DNA from: Deltaproteobacteria bacterium
GTDB lineage: Bacteria > Desulfobacterota > Binatia > UBA9968
Direction: 5' to 3'
Assembly (NCBI GenBank): GCA_021323355.1
Contig: JAJONK010000056.1
Span: forward strand, 1-22,180
Length of the DNA: 22,180 nucleotides
Shown here one piece after another: positions 15,139 through 22,180 of the stretch; positions within the stretch are counted from its first letter, which is position 1; every line of letters starts with the position of its first letter. The notes below the pieces were generated by a model. It saw only the letters and a list, made by a program, of their open reading frames with translations, was not told where the DNA came from and did not search any database. Both the position numbers and the translations under genes were made by a program.

Positions 15139-16596
15139 ATGCTCATGGAAAATCTTTTCACCATCCTGACGATGTTGCTGGCTCTTTACGCGCTGGTAAT
15201 GAGCATTTTCGTGATCACCGAAAACCGCAGGCCGCAATCGACTCTGGCATGGATCCTCGTGCTTTTTTTCACTCCAGGGATCGGGCTGCTCATCTATCTT
15301 TTTTTTGGAAGAGATAACAAGGCGTTCAGCAAACGCAGCAAGCTGCTGATGCAAGATCTCGACGCCAACGCGCGGCCGCTGTTATCTCCGATTCTGTCCC
15401 GTCAGGACAGCGAGCTGGCGCGGCTTTCGAACGCGAATCCTGCTGGTAAAAAGCTGTCAATGATGGTGCGTCGGAACTCTCGTTCGGCGCTGACAACTCG
15501 CAACCGTGTCGAGATCCAGCAGGATGCGGCGACGTTTTACCCCAGCCTCATCGAAGATTTGAAGGCTGCGCGCCACTCGATTCATCTCCAATATTTCATC
15601 TGGGGCGTAGACCCATTCACCGACCGCGTGAAGCAAATTTTGATTGAGAAGGCGAGCGCCGGTGTCGAAGTGCGGCTGCTTTACGATCCGCAAGGCTCTC
15701 AGGCACATGTGGGCCATCGCTATGTCAGAGACATGCGGGCGCGCGGCATTCGAATGGCTGCGACCTCGCCGCTCTATCATCTGCATACGATCAGTTATCG
15801 AAATCACCGCAAGATTACCGTCATCGACGGGTTGATCGGCTATACGGGGGGCATGAACATCGGCCAGGAACACCTCCATGGCGGAGAAGGATTTGACAGC
15901 TGGCGTGACACTCAGGTGCGGCTCGTGGGAGAAAGCGTAGCCATTCTGCAGGCAGTGTTCATGGTGGACTGGTACAATGCGGTGGGGGAAAATCTATTTC
16001 AAGCCCAGCACTTTCCCACTGACACCGCAGAGGCGGAAGAAAACAACATCCCGGTGCAGATCCTGACCTCGGGTCCGGATTCGCAGTGGGCGGCGATCAG
16101 ACAGCTTTACGCTCTGATGGTGGTCTCGGCGCAGCAACACGTCTATCTTCAGTCACCCTTCTTCCTTCCTGATGCAACCCTCGCCGAAGCTCTGACAGAA
16201 GCGGCCTTATCGGGGATAGACGTCAAGGTGATGGTGAGCGCGCGGCCGTCGGGTAACAGGCTGCCGGATTGGGCAGGGCACACCTTTATCGAAGAGATCG
16301 TTAAGGCGGGCGTGCGCGTGTTTCTTTACGACAAGGGCTATTTGCATGCCAAGACAATTAGCATTGACTCGGAAATCTGCTCGATCGGCTCGGCGAACGT
16401 CGATATCCGCAGCTTCAGCATCAACTACGAGCTCAATGCCGTATTCTACAGCGAGCAAGTTGCTAAACAGCTGGAAGCGGACTTCGAGCGTGACCTGACT
16501 TATTGCAAGGAATTTGACCCCGAGGAATATCGCAAGCGCGGCACCGTGGCGCGCTTCAGAGATTCAGTTGCGCGGCTCCTCTCGCCGTTGCTGTGA
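15139..16596 (+). CDS. cls: Cardiolipin synthase, phospholipase D type
   Basis: Makes cardiolipin from phosphatidylglycerol at the inner membrane. 485 residues, almost the length of E. coli ClsA. Two N-terminal transmembrane helices lie at about 6-26 (ILTMLLALYALVMSIFVI) and about 34-55 (TLAWILVLFFTPGIGLLIYL). Two PLD motifs of the HxKx4D form are present: HRKITVID in NHRKITVIDGLIGYTGGMN, and HAKTISID followed by IGSANVDIRSF. Both active-site halves are thus intact. It follows the NhaA fusion gene on the same strand and probably shares its transcript. Neither ATG at 15139 nor 15145 has a clear ribosome site, which suggests coupling to the upstream gene. Cardiolipin supports membrane proteins under osmotic stress, in keeping with its neighbour. 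Confidence 0.95.
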   Translation: MLMENLFTILTMLLALYALVMSIFVITENRRPQSTLAWILVLFFTPGIGLLIYLFFGRDNKAFSKRSKLLMQDLDANARPLLSPILSRQDSELARLSNANPAGKKLSMMVRRNSRSALTTRNRVEIQQDAATFYPSLIEDLKAARHSIHLQYFIWGVDPFTDRVKQILIEKASAGVEVRLLYDPQGSQAHVGHRYVRDMRARGIRMAATSPLYHLHTISYRNHRKITVIDGLIGYTGGMNIGQEHLHGGEGFDSWRDTQVRLVGESVAILQAVFMVDWYNAVGENLFQAQHFPTDTAEAEENNIPVQILTSGPDSQWAAIRQLYALMVVSAQQHVYLQSPFFLPDATLAEALTEAALSGIDVKVMVSARPSGNRLPDWAGHTFIEEIVKAGVRVFLYDKGYLHAKTISIDSEICSIGSANVDIRSFSINYELNAVFYSEQVAKQLEADFERDLTYCKEFDPEEYRKRGTVARFRDSVARLLSPLL

Positions 16597-17144
16597 TGAT
16601 CGTGGCCGTGGAATCACGGACCGATCTTTTGTCCGCGCGGATCAATCTCTCGGCGCAAGGAAGCAGCTTGTAACTCAGCCCGATGTTCAACGCCCTCAAA
16701 ATGCCCCGCCTGTTTTGTTATTTATGAATTGCGAAGTAACTGCGCTCCGCTACAGACGAAAGTGCCAGCAGTGCTGATAGTCACGGCCATTTACGGGACA
16801 AACCAGGGAGCGGAGATTGACAGAATAGCGTTCGGTTTAATCGTCTGCTCGCCGATGCGGCGCCAACTTCACTATAACGATTGTTCGTCAACGGCATTCA
16901 TGGGGTTGCCATGGCCGAAAAAGATCGCCAGCATTGGCTCGGTCATACGACTCCTGACAGACGCGATTTAAATGGTCCCGTTTTACGGCAGATCGAAGAA
17001 TAAAATTTCGCTTTCGTTCAAAGATTCGATTCTGCAGCAGCTTTAATTGCCGATCGCCGCGCCATCTCCGGCAGAAGCGAAGTTCCTCGTAGCGCTTCTT
17101 CAAATAGCATGAACCCGGAACACCTCGCGTGGTTTTCATGCGCT
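16597..17144. other. 548-bp intergenic stretch between convergent cls and sugar dehydrogenase
   Basis: I see no convincing gene. Convergent genes end on both sides, so terminators are expected. Just after the cls stop there is a short hairpin, CCGTG-GAAT-CACGG at 16606-16619, followed by ACCGATCTTTT, a weak terminator candidate on the plus strand. A minus-strand frame (16888-17148) of 86 codons starts with a GTG overlapping the dehydrogenase stop, but its translation is an Arg/Lys-rich string with no recognisable fold and is probably chance. Confidence 0.45.
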
Positions 17145-18362
17145 TCACTGCCGTCGCAATTCTTGCCCTGAAGCGTTGTTCGCCGGCCTGATCCTCAGAA
17201 TCCGGCCGTCGCGCGCGTCAGTGAGAAGATAGACCGAGCCGTCTGACGCCTGGCGCACATCGCGAATGCGCTCTCCCAAATCACCAAGGTAGCGTTCTTC
17301 GTGCGCGACTTTCCCGTCTTTCATTATCAGCCGCACCAATCCGCCGGGAGTGAGCGAGCCCACCAGGATGTTACCTTTCCACGCCGCGAACAGCTCGCCG
17401 GTGTAAAAGACCATCCCCGAGGGCGCGATCACCGGATCCCAATAGTAGACCGGCTGCTCCATGCCTTCCTTGGCAGTGCCTTCGCCAATCGGAAGAAAAG
17501 AGTAATGACGACCGTACGAGATCACCGGCCAACCGTAGTTCTTGCCGGCCTCGGGATGATTCAACTCATCGCCGCCGCGCGCGCCGTGCTCCACGGTCCA
17601 GAGCTGCCCGCTCTCGAGATGGAGCGCGGCGGCTTGCACGTTGCGGTGGCCGGACGACCAGATCTCCGGGCGCGCGCCGGCGCGTCCAACGAACGGATTA
17701 TCCTTGGGCGCCGAGCCGTCCGGGTTGATCCGAACGATCTTGCCGATCGTAGTGGATAAATCCTGCGCGCTGTCAGAATAGTTGAAGCGCTCTCCCAAAG
17801 TTACAAACAGAGTGCCGTCGCGGCGAAACACGATCCGCGACCCGAAGTGATTGGAGCCGCTCACCTTGGGCTGCTGTCGCCAGATCACCTGCGTGTTCTC
17901 AAGCCCGCGTTCGCCAAGTCGTCCCCGCGCAACGGCAGTGCCTGCGCCTTCGCCGGATTCGGCGAAAGATAAATAGACGAGCCGATCCTTATCAAATGCC
18001 GGACTCAGCGCGACATCGAGAAGCCCGCCCTGGCCGCTCGCGTAAACACGCGGAACTCCGGCGAGCGGTTCGGAGATGCGCCCGTCCGAACTCACAATGC
18101 GCAAGCGGCCCGGCCTTTCAGTGACGAGCATCCGCCCGTCCGGCAGGAAAGCCAGGCTCCACGCGTGCTCGAGCCCTTTGGCAATCGTCTGGAAGTCAAC
18201 AACTCCCTTGACTGACTCCGGCGTCGGCGAGCGCGGCGCCTGGGCTTGAACGAGCTGCGGCGCGACGCTTGTCAAGCAGGTGATGAACATGGCGCCGATC
18301 AACTTTGCCATACGGCGTAGCTGAACGGCAGATGGTGGGACTTGTAATTCTTTGTCCGACAT
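17145..18362 (-). CDS. Secreted PQQ-dependent sugar dehydrogenase (YliI/Asd family)
   Basis: Periplasmic soluble aldose-sugar dehydrogenase of the GSDH beta-propeller family, using PQQ and calcium. 405 residues. A signal peptide is visible at about 17-41 (hydrophobic LIGAMFITCLTSVAPQLVQA ending before QA) after a long polar start; the ATG at 18362 has GAGG six bases upstream, so the long n-region is accepted. Conserved blocks: GLEHAWSLAFLPDGRMLVTERPGRL, GQGGLLDVALSP, the catalytic-His region SGSNHFGSRIVF, GKIVRINPDGS, SSGHRNVQAA, and EHGARGGDELNHPEAGKNYGWP. VRQASDGSVYLLTD closes the propeller. It may feed electrons from sugars to the respiratory chain; the substrate and the source of PQQ are not seen here. 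Confidence 0.93.
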   Translation of the reverse strand: MSDKELQVPPSAVQLRRMAKLIGAMFITCLTSVAPQLVQAQAPRSPTPESVKGVVDFQTIAKGLEHAWSLAFLPDGRMLVTERPGRLRIVSSDGRISEPLAGVPRVYASGQGGLLDVALSPAFDKDRLVYLSFAESGEGAGTAVARGRLGERGLENTQVIWRQQPKVSGSNHFGSRIVFRRDGTLFVTLGERFNYSDSAQDLSTTIGKIVRINPDGSAPKDNPFVGRAGARPEIWSSGHRNVQAAALHLESGQLWTVEHGARGGDELNHPEAGKNYGWPVISYGRHYSFLPIGEGTAKEGMEQPVYYWDPVIAPSGMVFYTGELFAAWKGNILVGSLTPGGLVRLIMKDGKVAHEERYLGDLGERIRDVRQASDGSVYLLTDARDGRILRIRPANNASGQELRRQ

Positions 18363-18521
18363 TTCTTCCCTCTTCGATGACGAACTGTCTGATAGACTGT
18401 AGTTTCTTTTTCGTGTAACTGGCGAGTAGCCAATTCTTAAAGCTCGCGTTGACGTCCGGAAAAAACTTTAGCGAAGTACTGTTGTATCCAACCTCAGGAA
18501 CCGACGTCAGAGCGCTGCAGG

Positions 18522-18567
18522 TTGTACCGAAATGTGTCTTCGGGATTTCAGAAGCCGCTCGGTACAA
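18522..18567. repeat. Inverted repeat with 9-bp arms between sugar dehydrogenase and trxC
   Basis: TTGTACCGA at 18522-18530 and its exact complement TCGGTACAA at 18559-18567 are separated by 28 bases. The pair lies in the 243-bp gap between trxC (upstream on the minus strand) and the dehydrogenase. It could be a widely spaced operator, part of a larger RNA fold, or chance. No T-run follows, so it is not a normal terminator. Confidence 0.35.
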
Positions 18568-18605
18568 ATCTACGGCGAGGAAGGGTGAGGCGCTACTCCT
18601 GAGTA

Positions 18606-19052
18606 CTAGGCGGCCGCTCTTTCCAGCCGCTGCACGATCGCCGCTTTGGGCTGCACGCCAATAATACGGTCCACTTCGCGCCCTCCCCTGAGCACCAGCA
18701 GAGTAGGAATGCTCTGGACGTGGAAGCGCGCCGCAGTCGCCGGATTTTCGTCGACGTTGAGTTTCGCCACACGCACGCGGCCCGCCATTTCCACGGCCAG
18801 CTCTTCAATCACGGGCGCTACCATCCGGCACGGTCCGCACCATGGCGCCCACATATCGAGCAGCACCGGCACAGGGGAACGCTCGACTTCGGCCGCAAAC
18901 GTGGCGTCCGTGATCGTCACCGGTTTCGTCTCCGCGGACAAAGGTGTTTTGCACCGGCCGCATACGGGTTTAAGCCGCTGAGCGATTTTTTCCAGCGGCA
19001 CTCGGTTAGTCGCGCCGCAGGAGGGACAACGAATCAATTGCGGATCAGACAT
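18606..19052 (-). CDS. trxC: Thioredoxin 2 with N-terminal zinc ribbon
   Basis: Cytosolic thiol-disulfide reductase of the TrxC type. 148 residues. The N-terminal zinc ribbon has two CxxC pairs at Cys9/Cys12 (CPSC) and Cys31/Cys34 (CGRC). The thioredoxin fold follows, with the active site WAPWCGPCRMVAP (Cys72, Cys75), KLNVDENPATAARFHV, and the cis-proline in SIPTLL. Length and layout match E. coli TrxC, which is induced by OxyR under peroxide stress; nothing in the upstream DNA lets me name a regulator here. An AAAGGG nine to ten bases before the ATG is a fair ribosome site. A thioredoxin between a redox-domain antiporter and FtsH fits a stress-tolerance grouping. Confidence 0.96.
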   Translation of the reverse strand: MSDPQLIRCPSCGATNRVPLEKIAQRLKPVCGRCKTPLSAETKPVTITDATFAAEVERSPVPVLLDMWAPWCGPCRMVAPVIEELAVEMAGRVRVAKLNVDENPATAARFHVQSIPTLLVLRGGREVDRIIGVQPKAAIVQRLERAAA

Positions 19053-19793
19053 AGGTTCGCCCTTTCATAACTTGACTTCTGCTTGCTGCGCGCTCCTCTG
19101 AGGCCGTGCGCCGGATGTTCGCTCATCGGCAATTACTAAGAGGCCAAAACTGTCATACACGGCGCTTCATCTGATTGATTTATTTTCAATCGCACTTGCG
19201 GCTGAATCACTTCATCTATGTCGAAAGTCGAAAATTCGCCCGCTCCTTGACGGCAATCACAGCTCGGCTACCTGCTTTGGCATTGCGCGAGTCGCCCGGT
19301 CCACTCCATAAGATTCCGGAGCAGCCGGCGAACCTGGTCTTTTGTTGCCTCATCCGTGAGGTTCCCCGGCGCATCAAAACGCTCGGCGGCGTTGTCACGA
19401 TCAGAATCGCATCCGCATTTCGAACACGCTGGTTTAACTCCAGTCTGTCCTCATACTTGAGCCTACAACTATGAACGGACCGATCAAGGTAAGTCGCTTG
19501 TCTCAATGCGGCGCAATGAGCGGATCTTAGACGAGGGCCATGCCAGTGAGCATTACGGGCGCAGCTCCGTGCGCACAGCAGCCAGGCGGGAGCTAGGGAT
19601 TACTCGCAAACCTGGACCAGCAGGAAAGAAGCATATGAGCACGCCACTATCAGCGACATCCGCAAAACTCGTCGGGCATCGATCCGAGCAAAAGCATAAT
19701 TATTCTTGTTGTCATGGGATGTGAATGATAGTCGTCAATTATTGCACGGATTTTTGCCTGTCGTTAGGCAAACGGTATTGGTAGGAGGTTTCC
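19053..19793. other. 741-bp region between divergent trxC and ftsH without a recognisable gene
   Basis: Three frames of 70-100 codons exist here (19175-19474 and 19506-19724 on plus, 19216-19506 on minus), but they overlap each other or lack ribosome sites and none has a family signature. The region probably holds the promoters of trxC and ftsH. It could also contain a decayed gene; I cannot identify one. Confidence 0.4.
19753..19772 (+). promoter_or_regulatory. Hairpin in the presumed 5' leader of ftsH
   Basis: TTTGCCT (19753-19759) and AGGCAAA (19766-19772) form a perfect 7-bp stem with a 6-base loop. It ends about 10 bases before the strong AGGAGG of ftsH at 19783-19788 and does not cover it. 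No T-run follows on the plus strand. It may protect the 5' end of the mRNA, act as an operator, or be chance. Confidence 0.35.
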
Positions 19794-21878
19794 ATGAGTT
19801 CGACGGGGCAGCAGACAAGGCGCGGCGACTCCGGTCCAGCCAGCCGTCTTCAGTCGCCCAACAATAAGCCTGGAGACGCGAAGAGTGCCGAGAAGTGGAA
19901 GATGCCGCCCGGCAGAACCTGGCTCTGGTTCGTAGGCATTTTACTCGCAAACTATCTAGTGATGAGACTTCTCGTTCCGAGCCCAGAAGCGCCGGTCACA
20001 ATCCCCTATACCCTGTTCAAAGAGGAAATCGGCAAGCGCAATGTCGAGTCGATCTACAGCCAGGGTGAGTCGATCAGCGGCCGCTTCAAGACCGCGGTCA
20101 CCTATCCGCCTAAGGAGGAAAAAAGCGAGGCCGCCAGCGAGGAAACCAAACAGCCGAGAGAGCGCGGCGCGACTCCCCGCCCCGCGCCGAAAACGGCAAC
20201 GAACTTCACGACTACGCTGCCGGCCTTTGTCGATCCGGGGCTGGAGTCGTTCTTGATCGACAACGGTGTCGAGATCAGCGCTAAACCAATCGACGAAGGC
20301 GGCGGCCCCTTGTCTACGCTTCTCTTTGGATTTGGCCCGGCCCTGCTATTCATCGGCTTTTACGTCTGGATGTTCCGGCGCGCGGCGCAGCAGGGCGGCG
20401 GCATGGGCGGGCTGATGGGGATCGGTAGGAGCAAGGCGCGCCGCTATGATCAGGACAAGGATACCAAGGTTACCTTCAACGACGTCGCTGGCATCGACGA
20501 AGCCGAAAACGAACTGGTCGAGATCGTCGATTTCCTCAAGGATCCCAAGAAGTACACCCGTCTTGGCGGGGCCGCTCCGAAAGGCGTGCTGCTGATCGGC
20601 GCGCCGGGCACAGGAAAGACGCTGCTGGCGAAGGCGGTCGCCGGAGAAGCGGGCGTACCGTTCTTCTCGATGAGCGCCGCGGAGTTTGTCGAGATGATCG
20701 TCGGAGTTGGCGCGGCGCGGGTGCGGGATCTGTTCAAGCAGGCGAGAGAGAACGCGCCCGCGATCGTCTTCATTGACGAATTGGACGCCATCGGCCGCGC
20801 GCGGGGACAGGTAGCGATCGGCGGATCGAGCGAGCAGGAACAGACCCTCAATCAAATTCTCACTGAAATGGACGGCTTCTCGAGCCGGGAGGGCATCATC
20901 GTTTTGGCCGCAACCAATCAGCCCGACGTGCTCGACAAAGCGCTCCTGCGGCCCGGACGCTTCGACCGACGCGTGGTGGTTAACCTGCCGGACAAAATCG
21001 GGCGCGAGGCGATCCTCAAAGTCCACACCCGCGGCGTGCCGCTTGCGAACGACGCAAACTTAGAAGAGATTGCTGCCGCGACGCCGGGGTTCTCGGGGGC
21101 GGATTTGAAAAATCTAGTCAATGAGGCGGCGCTGCTGGCGGCCCGCCGCGAGCAGAACGAGGTTCGTTACAAAGATTTCCTCGACGCCCTGGAGAAAATC
21201 GTCCTCGGCCCCGAGCGCCCACTGCTGCTCAGCCGCGCCGACAAGGAACGCATCGCTTACCACGAAGGCGGACATGCCATCCTCGGTCTCGTCGTGCCTG
21301 GCGCTGACCCGGTAAACCGGGTGACGATCGTGCCGCGCGGCCAGGCGCTCGGCGTTACCTATCAGCGGCCGGACAGCGACCGCTACAATTACCCCGAAGC
21401 CTATCTTCGCGCGCGCATCGTCGGCATGCTCGGCGGTCGCGCCGCCGAGGAGATTGTCTACGGAACCAAGACTACTGGCGCCGAAAGCGACATCGAGCAG
21501 GCTACGGGTCTTGCCCGGCGCATGGTGACCCGCTGGGGCATGAGCGAGCGGCTCGGTTTGGTGCAGCTCGCTCCCCGCGAGAATCCCTATTTAAGCGGCC
21601 CAGACGGTTACGGGGGCGCGCGGCAGTTTAGCGAAGAGACCGCTGAAGCCATTGATGCCGAGATGCTCAAGATCATTGGCGAGAGCCACGATGAGGCCAA
21701 GCGTCTGTTAAGCGCGCATCGTAAGCAACTGGATGCGCTCGCCCAAGCTTTGGTGGCGCGTGAGACTCTCAACGAGCAGGAAATTCTCGAGGTAACGGGG
21801 CTCCCGCCGGCGCCGCCGCTGGAGACCCGGATGTTGCCCGCTGATGGAGACGGCAGCTCTCGTCAGTCGATCTCATGA
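19794..21878 (+). CDS. ftsH: ATP-dependent zinc metalloprotease FtsH
   Basis: Inner-membrane AAA+ protease that extracts and degrades membrane and regulatory proteins. 694 residues; the ATG follows AGGAGG at ideal spacing. A polar N-terminal tail (1-40) is followed by TM1 at about 42-61, a periplasmic domain to about 170, and TM2 at about 172-194. The AAA module has Walker A GAPGTGKT at 269-276, Walker B IVFIDELDAIG with Asp328-Glu329, and the second region of homology ending LLRPGRFDR. The protease has HEGGH at 490-494 (most FtsH have HEAGH) and the third zinc ligand at Asp566 in TGAESDIEQAT. Residues about 107-136 are a Lys/Glu/Pro/Ala-rich insertion in the periplasmic domain. A long Pro/Gly-rich C-terminal tail follows. 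It is probably an accessory, stress-related FtsH; a housekeeping copy may lie elsewhere. Confidence 0.97.
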   Translation: MSSTGQQTRRGDSGPASRLQSPNNKPGDAKSAEKWKMPPGRTWLWFVGILLANYLVMRLLVPSPEAPVTIPYTLFKEEIGKRNVESIYSQGESISGRFKTAVTYPPKEEKSEAASEETKQPRERGATPRPAPKTATNFTTTLPAFVDPGLESFLIDNGVEISAKPIDEGGGPLSTLLFGFGPALLFIGFYVWMFRRAAQQGGGMGGLMGIGRSKARRYDQDKDTKVTFNDVAGIDEAENELVEIVDFLKDPKKYTRLGGAAPKGVLLIGAPGTGKTLLAKAVAGEAGVPFFSMSAAEFVEMIVGVGAARVRDLFKQARENAPAIVFIDELDAIGRARGQVAIGGSSEQEQTLNQILTEMDGFSSREGIIVLAATNQPDVLDKALLRPGRFDRRVVVNLPDKIGREAILKVHTRGVPLANDANLEEIAAATPGFSGADLKNLVNEAALLAARREQNEVRYKDFLDALEKIVLGPERPLLLSRADKERIAYHEGGHAILGLVVPGADPVNRVTIVPRGQALGVTYQRPDSDRYNYPEAYLRARIVGMLGGRAAEEIVYGTKTTGAESDIEQATGLARRMVTRWGMSERLGLVQLAPRENPYLSGPDGYGGARQFSEETAEAIDAEMLKIIGESHDEAKRLLSAHRKQLDALAQALVARETLNEQEILEVTGLPPAPPLETRMLPADGDGSSRQSIS

Positions 21879-22030
21879 TCTCAGCGCGCCGTCGAGATTC
21901 CTGTAAAGGAGAGTTCCTTAGGGGGCTAGCGCCCGGGCGGAAAATTCGAAGCACTAAATCCGCAGCTCGATACAAACTCAAATAATAAAAATACGAAGGT
22001 TTCAAACACGTCATTAGCGTTTTTTAATTT

Positions 22031-22083
22031 GATATTCGAATTTTGAAATTGTTTCGGATTTCGATATTCGGATTTCGGATTTC
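22031..22083. repeat. AT-rich degenerate short repeats between ftsH and the HAD gene
   Basis: GATATTCGAATTTTG at 22031-22045 recurs as GATATTCGGATTTCG at 22063-22077, and overlapping copies of CGGATTTCG fill 22052-22083. The stretch is far more AT-rich than the coding DNA around it. The whole gap 21879-22105 has no gene. It may carry the promoter of the next gene or be a slippage-prone spacer. Confidence 0.55.
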
Positions 22084-22105
22084 ATTTCACGCCAGAGAAT
22101 AGCGC

Positions 22106-22180
22106 ATGACTAGTACAACTCCGGTCGTCACACTCTCGGCCCGGGATTACGACGCGGTTTTGTTCGATCTTGACGGCGTA
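22106..22180 (+). CDS. HAD-superfamily hydrolase, beta-phosphoglucomutase-like (first 25 codons)
   Basis: The reading frame from the ATG at 22106 runs open to the window end: MTSTTPVVTLSARDYDAVLF followed by DLDGV. The FDLDGV block is HAD motif I, with the nucleophile and general-acid aspartates. The leader VVTLSARDYDAVLFDLDGV resembles the beta-phosphoglucomutase-family hydrolases that are often found beside or fused to GH65 disaccharide phosphorylases or trehalose enzymes. Only the start is visible, so the substrate is unproved. It lies 227 bp after ftsH on the same strand, with AT-rich repeats between. Confidence 0.75.
   Translation, partial: MTSTTPVVTLSARDYDAVLFDLDGV

Noticed and set aside
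16888..17148. 86-codon minus-strand frame whose GTG overlaps the sugar dehydrogenase stop
   Set aside because: Arg/Lys-rich translation with no recognisable fold, no ribosome site and weak start; the 4-base overlap is probably chance.
19216..19506. 96-codon minus-strand frame in the trxC-ftsH gap
   Set aside because: Overlaps an equally long plus-strand frame, lacks a ribosome site, and shows no known motif.
20346..21026. 226-codon open frame antisense to ftsH
   Set aside because: Lies wholly inside the conserved FtsH AAA+ domain; long antisense frames are expected in GC-rich genes and the translation has no family features.

Overview
The window looks like chromosomal DNA of a Gram-negative bacterium: it carries the outer-membrane LPS translocon gene lptD, a periplasm-facing SPOR protein, LapA-like and cardiolipin-synthase genes. 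By eye the GC content is in the mid-50s percent, somewhat higher in the right-hand half. The gene order argS, SPOR protein, trpDCFBA, folC, and the general protein style, recall deltaproteobacteria-like soil or groundwater lineages (Desulfobacterota, Binatota, Methylomirabilota). That placement is an inference and cannot be settled from the sequence alone.

Left block (1-9600, all minus strand, transcribed right to left): argS, a SPOR-domain membrane protein, trpD, trpC, trpF, trpB, trpA, folC and the 5' part of lptD (cut by the window edge). Spacing is tight (overlaps, or gaps of 5-89 bp), so this looks like one long operon joining tRNA charging, the anthranilate-to-tryptophan pathway, folate polyglutamylation and envelope biogenesis. 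trpE and trpG are not in the window. Upstream of argS there is a consensus -10 box, and a 10-bp-arm dyad covers its probable -35 region. This is the best candidate regulatory site here.

Middle block (9714-12878, all minus): a LapA-like membrane protein with a coiled coil; a 3-hydroxyisobutyrate-dehydrogenase-family gene that has lost about 33 codons and changes reading frame at an A6G6 run; a ChrR-type cupin; a histidine phosphatase whose catalytic RHGE motif lies upstream of every ATG/GTG/TTG, so it probably starts at CTG; and a universal stress protein.

Right block (13219-22180, mixed strands): an NhaA Na+/H+ antiporter with a DsbA-like thioredoxin domain fused at its N-terminus and a cardiolipin synthase (+); a secreted PQQ-dependent sugar dehydrogenase and a zinc-ribbon thioredoxin 2 (-); FtsH and the first 25 codons of a HAD-family beta-phosphoglucomutase-like protein (+). 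Ion homeostasis, membrane remodelling, thiol redox and membrane proteolysis, together with the adjacent UspA, suggest a stress-tolerance neighbourhood. It is reminiscent of, but not the same as, the tLST/LHR islands that combine FtsH, thioredoxin and a cation antiporter. Two longer stretches (16597-17144 and 19053-19793) hold no convincing gene. I see no tRNA, rRNA, CRISPR array, transposase or integrase.
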